DNA of 54,949 nt from Clostridia bacterium (GTDB taxonomy: Bacteria > Bacillota > Clostridia > Christensenellales > Aristaeellaceae): positions 1 to 54,949 of the forward strand of contig JAFTWV010000062.1 in the NCBI GenBank assembly GCA_017465155.1, in the 5' to 3' direction. Both the position numbers and the translations under genes were made by a program. The notes below the pieces were generated by a model. The model had not been told where the DNA came from and ran no database searches. It saw only the letters and a list, made by a program, of their open reading frames with translations. Shown here one piece after another: positions 9,244 to 16,749 of the stretch. Within the stretch, counting starts at the first letter, position 1, and every line of letters begins with the position of its first letter.

Positions 9244-9801
9244 CTATACCATTTCCGTTTTTTCCGCACGCCTGACCATCGGTCTGACAAACGCTGCATA
9301 CAGCATCAGACCCAGCACAGCGCCCAGCATATTGTTCAGCACATCGTCCAGCTCGAACCAGCCGATGCGGAACACCAGCTGCGCGATTTCCGTCAGGGCG
9401 CTGGCACCCAGAGCAATCAGCAGGGTCTGCCAGCCTTTCAGTCTTTTCAGGACATACGGCAGCAGATATCCCATGGGAACATACAACAGGATGTTCAGCA
9501 GGATCGAATACAGCAGTACGCGGCGTTCCACCTGCACGGTTCCCTTTACAAGGCTCATCAAGCCATCCGGAAACGTCAGCGCCTGCCGGTAGGACCAAAG
9601 CAGTCCCCATTCAACCGGTCTGTCAGGCTGTACCGCTCTGAACAGGAGCGTATGCTGCACATTGGCCAGCAGATACACGCCAAGGATCATCCATTTCACA
9701 GCCCGTAGCCATCCGGGTTTTCGGTGCAGGACTAAGCTGATTCCCGGCAGCAGCAGTGCCGCCAGCAGTACAAGCGCTGCAATCCGCACGACACGCTCCA
9801 T
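9244..9801 (-). CDS. VanZ-like membrane protein
   Basis: A 185-residue integral membrane protein of the VanZ-like family, named after the accessory teicoplanin-resistance protein; the molecular function of most members is unknown. Four to five hydrophobic segments are visible, with the family pattern NILLYVPMGYLLPYVL in the middle, then TEIAQLVFRIGWFELDD and NNMLGAVLGLMLYAAF. The start at 9801 has AGGAGG 7 nt upstream. The gene lies 48 bp after the UDP-glucuronate epimerase gene on the same strand, so it may be the last gene of the sugar-acid operon, although nothing ties its function to sugar metabolism. It is followed directly by the hairpin chain, whose first two stem-loops probably stop transcription. 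Confidence 0.8.
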   Translation of the reverse strand: MERVVRIAALVLLAALLLPGISLVLHRKPGWLRAVKWMILGVYLLANVQHTLLFRAVQPDRPVEWGLLWSYRQALTFPDGLMSLVKGTVQVERRVLLYSILLNILLYVPMGYLLPYVLKRLKGWQTLLIALGASALTEIAQLVFRIGWFELDDVLNNMLGAVLGLMLYAAFVRPMVRRAEKTEMV

Positions 9802-9849
9802 CCGTCAACCTCCTGTCTGCCGGATTCCGGGATCATCCCCGCACAATGG

Positions 9850-10905
9850 TCAGACCTTGTAAAACGCCTTGTACCACTCCGCAAACTTCCGCAGGCCTTC
9901 GCGCAGGGAGGTGGCGGGCTTGAAGCCGAAGTCCCGCTCCAGCGCCGTCACGTCGGCGTAGGTCACCGGCACGTCGCCGGGCTGCATGGGCACCAGCTCC
10001 TTGTGGGCCTCGAAGTCGTAATCCGCCGGCAGCACACCCGCCCGGATCAGCTCCTGCTGCAGGATATCCACGAAGTCCAGCAGGTTCTCCGGGCTGTTGT
10101 TGCCGATATTGTAGACCATGTAGGGCGGCAGGGGCAGCCCATCCTCGCCCATGGCCTTCTCCGGCGCATGCTGCATGATGTTCACCACACCCGTGACGAT
10201 GTCGTCCACGTAGGTGAAGTCACGTTGACAGTTGCCGTAGTTGAAAATCTGGATGGTCTCGCCCTTGAGGAGCTTGTTGGTGAAGCCGAAGTACGCCATG
10301 TCCGGGCGACCGGCAGGACCGTAGACGGTAAAGAAGCGCAGACCCGTGGAGGGAATGTTGTAGAGCTTGGAATAGGCGTGGGCCATCAGCTCGTTTGACT
10401 TCTTCGTCGCGGCGTAGAGGCTGACGGGATTATCCACCTTGTCGTCGGTGGAATAGGGGATCTTCTTGTTCGTACCGTATACAGAGGAAGAGCTGGCGTA
10501 CACCAGATGCTCCACCGGATTGTGACGGCAGGCCTCGAGGATGTTGTAGAAGCCGATCAGGTTCGCTTCGATATATGCGCCGGGGTTGGTGATGGAGTAG
10601 CGCACACCTGCCTGCGCGGCCAGATTCACCACAATCGCGGGCTTGTACTGAGCAAAGAGGCTGTCGATCAGTGCCTTGTCAGCCAGATTCCCCTTGATGA
10701 AGGTGAAGGCAGGAAACTTCGACAGCTCCTGCAGGCGGTACTCCTTCAGGGACACATCGTAGTAGTCATTCATATTGTCCAGGCCGATGACAGTGATATC
10801 CTCCGCCATCTCGTACAGACGGCGTACCAGGTTCGCACCGATAAAGCCTGCCGCACCGGTGACGAGGATCGTTTTGCCCTTCAGGCTCACGTTGAATTCA
10901 ACCAT
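9850..10905 (-). CDS. UDP-glucuronate 4-epimerase-like SDR enzyme
   Basis: An extended short-chain dehydrogenase/reductase of 351 residues, predicted to interconvert UDP-glucuronate and UDP-galacturonate in the cytosol. The NAD-binding motif GAAGFIG lies near the N-terminus, followed by LDNMNDYYDVSLKEYRL, a pattern typical of CapI/LspL-type UDP-glucuronate epimerases. The catalytic YAATKKS, the substrate motif GRPDMAYFGFT and NYGNCQRDFTYVDDI all support this subgroup over plain GalE. I start at 10905 because GGAGG is 9 nt upstream; the alternative ATG at 10914 touches the ribosome site. The gene follows the nucleotidyltransferase stop by 15 bp in one operon with a galacturonokinase-like kinase, so the three steps could salvage free galacturonate or glucuronate. 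Substrate assignment is inference from motifs. Confidence 0.85.
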   Translation of the reverse strand: MVEFNVSLKGKTILVTGAAGFIGANLVRRLYEMAEDITVIGLDNMNDYYDVSLKEYRLQELSKFPAFTFIKGNLADKALIDSLFAQYKPAIVVNLAAQAGVRYSITNPGAYIEANLIGFYNILEACRHNPVEHLVYASSSSVYGTNKKIPYSTDDKVDNPVSLYAATKKSNELMAHAYSKLYNIPSTGLRFFTVYGPAGRPDMAYFGFTNKLLKGETIQIFNYGNCQRDFTYVDDIVTGVVNIMQHAPEKAMGEDGLPLPPYMVYNIGNNSPENLLDFVDILQQELIRAGVLPADYDFEAHKELVPMQPGDVPVTYADVTALERDFGFKPATSLREGLRKFAEWYKAFYKV

Positions 10906-10920
10906 TGCTCTCATCCTCCG

Positions 10921-11661
10921 TCACTTGGTGATGCCCTTGTAGGTCTGCTGCACCTGCTGGTAGCTCTCCAGATTGCCGATGTCGTAGCGGCTGCCGGGCA
11001 TCTCCATGGAATGCACAGGCGTCTGGGTACACAGCCAGGCGATGTAGCTGCCGGGCGCATCCGTGCCGCAGCCCTGCTCGATACCGACCTTCACCAGCTG
11101 CGCATCCTTCTTCGTGTAGAAGTAGAAGGGAGGGGTCGCCCAGTGGGATTTGGGTTCGGCAGGCTTTTCCTCCAGGGAGAGGATCAGGTCGTTCCCGTCC
11201 ACCAGCGCCACGCCGCACTTTTGAAGCTTCTTTTCGCTGGGCTCGTGATAGCGCATCACGCAGGAGGTGCCCTTTTCCTTTGCATAGGCGATGAACTTCG
11301 TCAGGGAGAAGTCCAGCACATTGTCGCCGGCGATCACCAGCATATCATCGTTCAACCCCAACTGGTCAATTGCGAACTGGATGTCCTTTACCGCGCCCAG
11401 ACGGGTCTCGTTGGTGCTGGTACCGTCATCCACAACCGTGATCTTCTGCTTTTTTGCCGCCGCCCACTCGTCAAAATGGGGCGCAAACTTGTGGTTGGAG
11501 ATCACCACATACTCGTCCACCAGTCCGGCCGTGTCAATATCGTCCACCAGCCAGTCCAGAATAGTCTTTTCGCCCACCGTCAAGAGGGGCTTGGGGAAGT
11601 TTTCCGTCAGGGGGTACAGACGGGTCGCATAGCCCGCCGCAAGAATCAGACACTTCATCAT
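10921..11661 (-). CDS. Sugar-1-phosphate nucleotidyltransferase
   Basis: A 246-residue NTP_transferase-family protein related to RmlA, HddC and MurU-type enzymes. The signature MKCLILAAGYATRLYPLT, with KPLL close by, forms the nucleotide-binding loop; MLVIAGDNVLDFSL carries the metal-binding Asp; ILSLEEKPAEPKSHW is the usual sugar-phosphate segment. It lacks the left-handed beta-helix acyltransferase domain of GlmU. It would transfer a nucleotide from UTP or another NTP to a sugar 1-phosphate. It is placed between a galacturonokinase-like kinase (12 bp upstream) and a UDP-glucuronate 4-epimerase (15 bp downstream), so the likely substrate is galacturonate or glucuronate 1-phosphate with UTP; this is inferred from context. 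GGAGG lies 6 nt before the first of two adjacent ATG codons. Confidence 0.85.
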   Translation of the reverse strand: MMKCLILAAGYATRLYPLTENFPKPLLTVGEKTILDWLVDDIDTAGLVDEYVVISNHKFAPHFDEWAAAKKQKITVVDDGTSTNETRLGAVKDIQFAIDQLGLNDDMLVIAGDNVLDFSLTKFIAYAKEKGTSCVMRYHEPSEKKLQKCGVALVDGNDLILSLEEKPAEPKSHWATPPFYFYTKKDAQLVKVGIEQGCGTDAPGSYIAWLCTQTPVHSMEMPGSRYDIGNLESYQQVQQTYKGITK

Positions 11662-11673
11662 TCATTTCCTCCT

Positions 11674-12846
11674 TCACAGGGAGACGCCATCGGCGCTTTC
11701 ACACAGGTGGAAGGAGTACTTGCCTTCCAGCTGCGGGAACACCTTCAGGTACTCCGCACCGACCTTCTGCTCGATGGACTCCGCAAACGCCGGGTCGATC
11801 AGCGCCATGCAGCAGCCCTTGAAGCCTGCTCCGGAGAAACGTCCGCCGTAAATGCCGTCGGTATTCTTCATGATTTCATACAGCGTGCGCAGCTCATCCG
11901 AGCCGGTTTCCCAGTTGTAGATGGAGGAATGGCCGCTCTCGAAAGACACTCTGCCATATGCCTCCAGATCACCCCGGCGCCATGCCTCTGCGCCGCGCTG
12001 CACACGGTCGTACTCGCCATAAAAATGCTCTGCGCGCTTGCGCCAGTTGTCCGGCAGGCGATCCTTATACTGATTGAACACCGCCCACGGAACGTCGCGC
12101 AGCCGTGCCTCATTGAACTTGCCGTACTCCACGCCGGAATAGGCCATCAGCGCATACGCCGCGGACTTCGCCTCATCCACGCGCATGTTGAACTTACTGC
12201 CCGCCAGATTCCGCTCAATGCCCGAGAAGAAGATGGCGATCCGGTAGGGCTTCATATCCGGATGCTGGGGAATCAGCTCAAAGCTGTTGTCCTTTGTATC
12301 CAGATACAGCAGGTGATCCTTCTTCGACAGCACCTCGCAGCTCTGGTCCAGCGTACCCACGGAAACGCCCACATAATCCCGCTCCGCCTCCAGGGCGATC
12401 TGGATGATCTCCTGCTGCTCCAGTTCAATCCCGTTAACCTTTGCCAGCGCAGACAGGAACGCGATAATGACCGCCGCCGAGGAGGACAATCCGCCGATGG
12501 GCATCGTGCCCTCGACCACGCCGCACAGGCCGACATGCAGCGTATGGTGCTTGGCCAGCGCCCATGTCGCACCGCGCAGGTAATCTGCCCAGTCGCCGGT
12601 GGGCTTTTCAGGCACCTGCGCAATATGCCACTGTGCCCGGCGGTCAAACTGCAGCGAAGACAGCTCCACCACACCGTTCTTCTTTGGGCCATAGGCGATG
12701 TGCACGCCCTTATCAATCGCGAGGCCAGTGATCAGACCATACTGATGATCCACATGCGCGCCGATGGGGCAGATGCGGTAAGGGCAGAAAGATGTATAAT
12801 CCGGCGAACGGTGGTAAATCGTTTCGAACAATTCGGATGCCTTCAT
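11674..12846 (-). CDS. GHMP kinase resembling galacturonokinase (galactokinase family)
   Basis: A 390-residue GHMP-superfamily sugar kinase. The galactokinase signature is replaced by CPYRICPIGAHVDHQYG at residues 21-37, motif II is PIGGLSSSAAV at 116-126, and motif III GRFSGAGFKGCCMAL is near residue 345. True galactokinases have RVNLIGEHTDYN in motif I. The CPYRICPxGAHxDHQ version and the RFSGAGFxGCC ending match my memory of plant galacturonokinase better than of GalK, so I predict phosphorylation of galacturonate (or glucuronate) at C1. The adjacent nucleotidyltransferase and UDP-glucuronate 4-epimerase would complete conversion to UDP-sugar acids. The start has AAAGGAG about 9 nt upstream, and a strong promoter lies 39 bp ahead, making this the first gene of the operon. 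Automatic pipelines would probably call it galactokinase; substrate is inference. Confidence 0.8.
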   Translation of the reverse strand: MKASELFETIYHRSPDYTSFCPYRICPIGAHVDHQYGLITGLAIDKGVHIAYGPKKNGVVELSSLQFDRRAQWHIAQVPEKPTGDWADYLRGATWALAKHHTLHVGLCGVVEGTMPIGGLSSSAAVIIAFLSALAKVNGIELEQQEIIQIALEAERDYVGVSVGTLDQSCEVLSKKDHLLYLDTKDNSFELIPQHPDMKPYRIAIFFSGIERNLAGSKFNMRVDEAKSAAYALMAYSGVEYGKFNEARLRDVPWAVFNQYKDRLPDNWRKRAEHFYGEYDRVQRGAEAWRRGDLEAYGRVSFESGHSSIYNWETGSDELRTLYEIMKNTDGIYGGRFSGAGFKGCCMALIDPAFAESIEQKVGAEYLKVFPQLEGKYSFHLCESADGVSL

Positions 12847-12884
12847 TGATTTCAGCTCCTTTTATATCATAGTGCAACAAGTTC

Positions 12885-12913
12885 ATCATACTATGCGTCG
12901 GTCTTTTTTGCAA
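12885..12913 (-). promoter_or_regulatory. Promoter of the sugar-acid salvage operon
   Basis: On the minus strand TTGCAA (12908-12913) is followed after 17 nt by TATGAT (12885-12890). The predicted start near 12878 leaves a short leader with AAAGGAG before the kinase ATG at 12846. Confidence 0.85.
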
Positions 12914-12937
12914 GTCTTACCGCTGTCTTTTTGATTT

Positions 12938-15900
12938 TTAGCGGCTGAACATGATGTACTCAGCCGTGCCTGAGTAGCTCTGCACGTTCTGATGAGCACT
13001 GGCATAGGACTTGCAGTAGCTTGCCAGCTCCGCATAGGTGAGCGCGTCGTCTGCGTCATCGTCTGCCGGCATGGCTCCGGAGTAGATGCCGCCGGGATAC
13101 GTGCATCCCATCGCCTGTGCAAATGCCCGGGTCAGCACGCCGCCCCATACGCCGTTGATCTGCGTGGTCACAGAATTCTCTTCGTAGGCGCTGCCCGTGA
13201 TGACGATGAATTTCGTCTGCCGCAGCTCCGCCGCACGTTCTTCAGCAAACAGTCCGGAAGAACCTTGCAGCACGCTGTCATGGGCACTGAAGGCGCTGAT
13301 CACACCGCTGTTGAACCTGCCCGCGTCAAAGGCAAATGCATCATCCTCCCGTGCCGTGCCGGTCAGGACCGCATCTGTTCCATCGGATACAGCCGCGCCG
13401 CTTCCGCAGCTGTCAAGGATTACAATCACCTTGCCCGGCACCTCCGCCAGCAGCGACGCCAGCTCCTGTGTCGTGATGTACTGATAGTCCACCGTCTGCA
13501 GCGCGCCGGAGTAGTATTCTCCCGATCCTGTCACGCCGTGCCCGCTGTAATAGAACAGCGATACATCATCCTCCGTTGCGCCGCTGAAGGCAATGCTGAT
13601 CAAATCGACAATCTCATCCCGCGTCGCGTCCGTCTGCGTGAGGATGCTGTAATCCTGCTCGACCCCCGACAGCACCGCCCTCATGGCGCGCACATCATTA
13701 TCCGGGCCATTCAGAGTCTCCACATAACTCGTTTCACCGATGAGCAGCGCACGGTAAACCGCCTTGCTCAAGGGCTCGAATTCAACCTCCGCAGAGACTG
13801 CCGTAACAACCGGAGTATCCCCAAAGAATCGCTGAGCCTGTACGCTGATCCTGCTGCCCTGCTGCTCCTCAGACAGCGTAACCTCCGTTTCACTGGTTGT
13901 CTTAACAAGCTCCCCGTCCACAAAGACAGCATAGGACGATGCGCCCGCAATCTCCTCCCAGCATGCACGGCCTGAACCGTCCTCCTGCGCCTCCACCGTC
14001 ACGACTGGAGCATCCTGATTCCAGTAGACCGCCATGTTTGACGGCAGGCTGTAATACATGCCGTTGAGCCCTTCCCTGCCCGCACGGATGTGATAGGCAT
14101 AAACCACGCCCGTTTCCAGGCTGAGATTACTGGTCGAGGTTCCGTTTACACTCTTGATCCGTGTCCAATCGCCTCCGTCTGCGCTGCGGTACAGCACGTA
14201 TTCTTCCACATCAGGACTGTCATCCGTCCAGACAAGGCTGACAGACGTACGCGTACATGCATCGATGGTCAGATCCGCCACCGTTGTGAACGCGTCGCCG
14301 AGCGTAAAATCAACCGCATTGGATGATTCGCCCTGTATCTCTTTGTCGTCAAGGGTATATGCCGGAACGATGCGGTACCGGTAAGCCGTCCCCTCCGTCA
14401 GGGACAGGTTGGAGACGGATGCTTCTGCCGTTTTCTTGATACGCACCCAGCTGCCGCCGTCCACGCTGCGGTACAGCACGTAGTATTCAGCATTTTCCAC
14501 GGGCTCCCATTGAATCCATACGCGATCCGTTCCCATCTGACCCAGGGTGATCTGCGGCGATGCAAGCGGAAGCCGGAACAGGATGCTCACCGCGCTGCTG
14601 AAATCGCTGATTTCCATGACGTCGCCCGTCTTGCAATATGCATACAGGCGGTAGCGGTATGTGCTGTTGAATGTCACATCCTGATCGACCCATGTCAGAG
14701 CGCTCAGACTCTTGACGCGCGTCCAGGAACCATTCTCCGCAGCCTTGTAGATCACATAAGCCGCCGCACCCTCCACCGCATCCCACGAGAGACGGATGCC
14801 GGAATCCTCCTGCCGGACCGCGGTCAGGTTCTCAGGCGCAGGCAGGGCATAGCCCATGGTCATGACCGCTGCATCTGAAAATCCACCCTTATAGCTGCCC
14901 GTATCCGTCCGGAAGCAGGCCCGTACCTTGTAGCTATACTGTTTGCCATTGGTCAGACTCAGGTTGGAGGCCGCCGCTTCCGTTACATCCTTCACCCAAA
15001 CCCACGAGCCGCCGCCCACCTTCCGGTACAGCTGATAATACGCACATCCCGGCATTTCATCCCATGTCAGCTTCACTGCATTCAGGGCCGAGCGGTACAC
15101 CGTCACATTCTGCACCCGGATATCCGTCATCACGATGGTCGCCGTATCCGACCAGGCGCTGTAATACCCGCCATCCGGCGTGGTGAAATACGCACGCACG
15201 CGGTAAGCGTATGTTTTTCCCACCGTCAGGCTGAGGTTAACCGCCTCCGGCACGTCAGCCGTCTTGACCTTGACCCAGCTGCCGCTGCCTGTCCGGCGAT
15301 GCAGCTCATAATTCGCCGCACCGCTGACGTCATTCCACTGCAGCCTGACGCTGTTTACCGCACTTCTTTGAACAGACAGTCCGCTTACCTCCGGATACCT
15401 GATAACGATCTCCACGACTGCGGAATAAGCACTGTACGTCTTTGTTCCGTCAGATTCAAACACCGCCCGGACACGGTAGCAATAGGTTTCTCCGTCGTTC
15501 AGGTTCAGGTTTGAGCAGGACTCTCCGGTAATGTTCTTCACCTTGCTCCATACGCCATTCTGGCCAACCTTCCTGTATAGCTCGTAATAAGCTGCACCCG
15601 GCGCTGCATCCCACACGAAGCGCACATCGTCCGTACTGGACTGCCAGCCTGTAAAGCCTGTGACCGGCTCCTCCTGCGTTTTCTTTTCCGCCTGAGTGAC
15701 CACGGCTGTCTCCGGTTCCGGCAACGCCCCCGCCGTCAAATCAGTTGCTGTTGCGATCTCTGCTGATCCACTCGCTCCGCCGGCGGGCTGTTCGTCTGCT
15801 GCCAGCGCCACATTGGCCAATCTGATGTTCCCAGCATACAGAATATCATCATTCAGCTGCTGCTGATTGCTTTCAATTTCATCCTCCGACAGCGGCTTCA

Positions 15901-16603
15901 CGCGGTCTGCCCGCACATATGCCGTGCAGACTGCACCCGCAGCTGCATATCGGATCTCCACCGGATCACAGTCCGGCTCATATGTATTCTGCCTACCAAC
16001 GGCGTACACCACGGCGCTGCAGGCAAGGGTTCCGATCCTTCTCGCCAGTGTCACATCCTGATACAGTACAGTTCCTGCACTGACGCTGCAAAGCCCTTGC
16101 GAAAACAGGCTGGTTTCCTCTTCATCTGTGGTTTCTGCTTCCGGCGTGCCTGACGTTGCTTCCTCGTCAGCCGCGCTGCCGGTTTCTGCTTCCGGCGTGC
16201 CTGACGTTGTTTCCTTGTCAGCCGCGCTGCCGGTTTCTGCTTCCAGCGTGCCTGACGTTGCTTCCTCGTCAGCCGCGCTGCCGGTTTCTGCTTCCGGCGT
16301 ACCTGACGTTGCTTCCTCGTCAGCCGCGCTGCCGGTTTCTGCTTCCGGCGTGCCCGACGTTGCTCCCTCGTCAGCCGCGCTGCCGGTTTCTGCTTCCGGC
16401 GTACCTGACGCTGCTTCTTCGTTCGCGGCTTCTTCCTTCTGGGTCAAATCGCTGTCCGCCGCCATTTCCATATGATCCGCAGCAGTTTGCTCCGATTCCG
16501 TCGTGCTTCCTGACAGATCAGTGAACGTTGCCTCAGCCATGGCAGGCAGGATACAGCCCAGCAGCAGCATTGCAGCCAGCAGTACCGTAACAATCCGTTT
16601 CAT
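12938..16603 (-). CDS. Secreted caspase-like (peptidase C14) protein with Fn3 repeats
   Basis: A 1221-residue exported protein. I start at 16603 (MKRIVTVLLAAMLLLGC), where GAGGA stands 6 nt upstream; upstream in-frame ATGs lack ribosome sites. The signal peptide ends near LPAMAEA; a weak lipobox-like LLLGC is also present. Residues about 55-160 are an acidic linker of 17-residue repeats (GTPEAETGSAADEEATS). Residues about 175-255 form an SH3-like module, followed by seven Fn3-like repeats to about 930 (for example AAYYELYRK, AANYELHRR). The C-terminal 270 residues are a caspase p20-like fold: ALLIGETSY, GPDNDVRAMRAVL, the catalytic His in SLFYYSGHGV (about 1020) and the catalytic Cys in VIVILDSCGSG (about 1066). 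It is therefore probably an active clan CD cysteine protease outside the cell. It lies just downstream of the giant adhesin gene, which carries the same modules. Confidence 0.85.
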   Translation of the reverse strand: MKRIVTVLLAAMLLLGCILPAMAEATFTDLSGSTTESEQTAADHMEMAADSDLTQKEEAANEEAASGTPEAETGSAADEGATSGTPEAETGSAADEEATSGTPEAETGSAADEEATSGTLEAETGSAADKETTSGTPEAETGSAADEEATSGTPEAETTDEEETSLFSQGLCSVSAGTVLYQDVTLARRIGTLACSAVVYAVGRQNTYEPDCDPVEIRYAAAGAVCTAYVRADRVKPLSEDEIESNQQQLNDDILYAGNIRLANVALAADEQPAGGASGSAEIATATDLTAGALPEPETAVVTQAEKKTQEEPVTGFTGWQSSTDDVRFVWDAAPGAAYYELYRKVGQNGVWSKVKNITGESCSNLNLNDGETYCYRVRAVFESDGTKTYSAYSAVVEIVIRYPEVSGLSVQRSAVNSVRLQWNDVSGAANYELHRRTGSGSWVKVKTADVPEAVNLSLTVGKTYAYRVRAYFTTPDGGYYSAWSDTATIVMTDIRVQNVTVYRSALNAVKLTWDEMPGCAYYQLYRKVGGGSWVWVKDVTEAAASNLSLTNGKQYSYKVRACFRTDTGSYKGGFSDAAVMTMGYALPAPENLTAVRQEDSGIRLSWDAVEGAAAYVIYKAAENGSWTRVKSLSALTWVDQDVTFNSTYRYRLYAYCKTGDVMEISDFSSAVSILFRLPLASPQITLGQMGTDRVWIQWEPVENAEYYVLYRSVDGGSWVRIKKTAEASVSNLSLTEGTAYRYRIVPAYTLDDKEIQGESSNAVDFTLGDAFTTVADLTIDACTRTSVSLVWTDDSPDVEEYVLYRSADGGDWTRIKSVNGTSTSNLSLETGVVYAYHIRAGREGLNGMYYSLPSNMAVYWNQDAPVVTVEAQEDGSGRACWEEIAGASSYAVFVDGELVKTTSETEVTLSEEQQGSRISVQAQRFFGDTPVVTAVSAEVEFEPLSKAVYRALLIGETSYVETLNGPDNDVRAMRAVLSGVEQDYSILTQTDATRDEIVDLISIAFSGATEDDVSLFYYSGHGVTGSGEYYSGALQTVDYQYITTQELASLLAEVPGKVIVILDSCGSGAAVSDGTDAVLTGTAREDDAFAFDAGRFNSGVISAFSAHDSVLQGSSGLFAEERAAELRQTKFIVITGSAYEENSVTTQINGVWGGVLTRAFAQAMGCTYPGGIYSGAMPADDDADDALTYAELASYCKSYASAHQNVQSYSGTAEYIMFSR
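16131..16420. repeat. 51-bp coding minisatellite in the caspase-like gene
   Basis: Units of 51 bp begin at 16131, 16182, 16233, 16284, 16335 and 16386, giving about 5.7 copies with few mismatches. They encode the acidic 17-residue linker repeat (TSGTPEAETGSAADEEA). The frame is kept in every unit, so copy-number changes would only alter linker length. Confidence 0.92.
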
Positions 16604-16662
16604 GTGCTTCCTCGCCTCTTTCATGTCCGTACAATCCGCCCTTAGCAATCTGCATAATCACA

Positions 16663-16712
16663 CAGCCGGAGCAGCAGCGGGCACATTGCGTGCTCTGCCA
16701 CTGCCCCGGCTG
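16663..16712 (-). other. Long stem-loop between the giant adhesin gene and the caspase-like gene
   Basis: Arms at 16663-16674 and 16701-16712 pair over 12 bp with one wobble, and further pairing is possible in the loop. No T-run follows on the minus strand, so it is not a classical terminator; partial termination or mRNA processing between the two genes is possible. I see no clear promoter for the caspase-like gene in this 146-bp gap, which hints at co-transcription. Confidence 0.5.
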
Positions 16713-16749
16713 CTTATGTTACACTGACTGAACCGTCAGCGTTTGCTGG

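Noticed and set aside
11674-12846. Plain galactokinase call
   Set aside because: Motif I lacks the GEHTDY pattern of GalK and reads CPYRICPIGAHVDHQ; the neighbours handle uronic acids and no Leloir GalT/GalE pair is present.
10507-12849. A 780-codon plus-strand open frame
   Set aside because: It covers the kinase, nucleotidyltransferase and epimerase genes on the opposite strand, all of which have clear motifs and ribosome sites. The plus-strand translation shows no domain.
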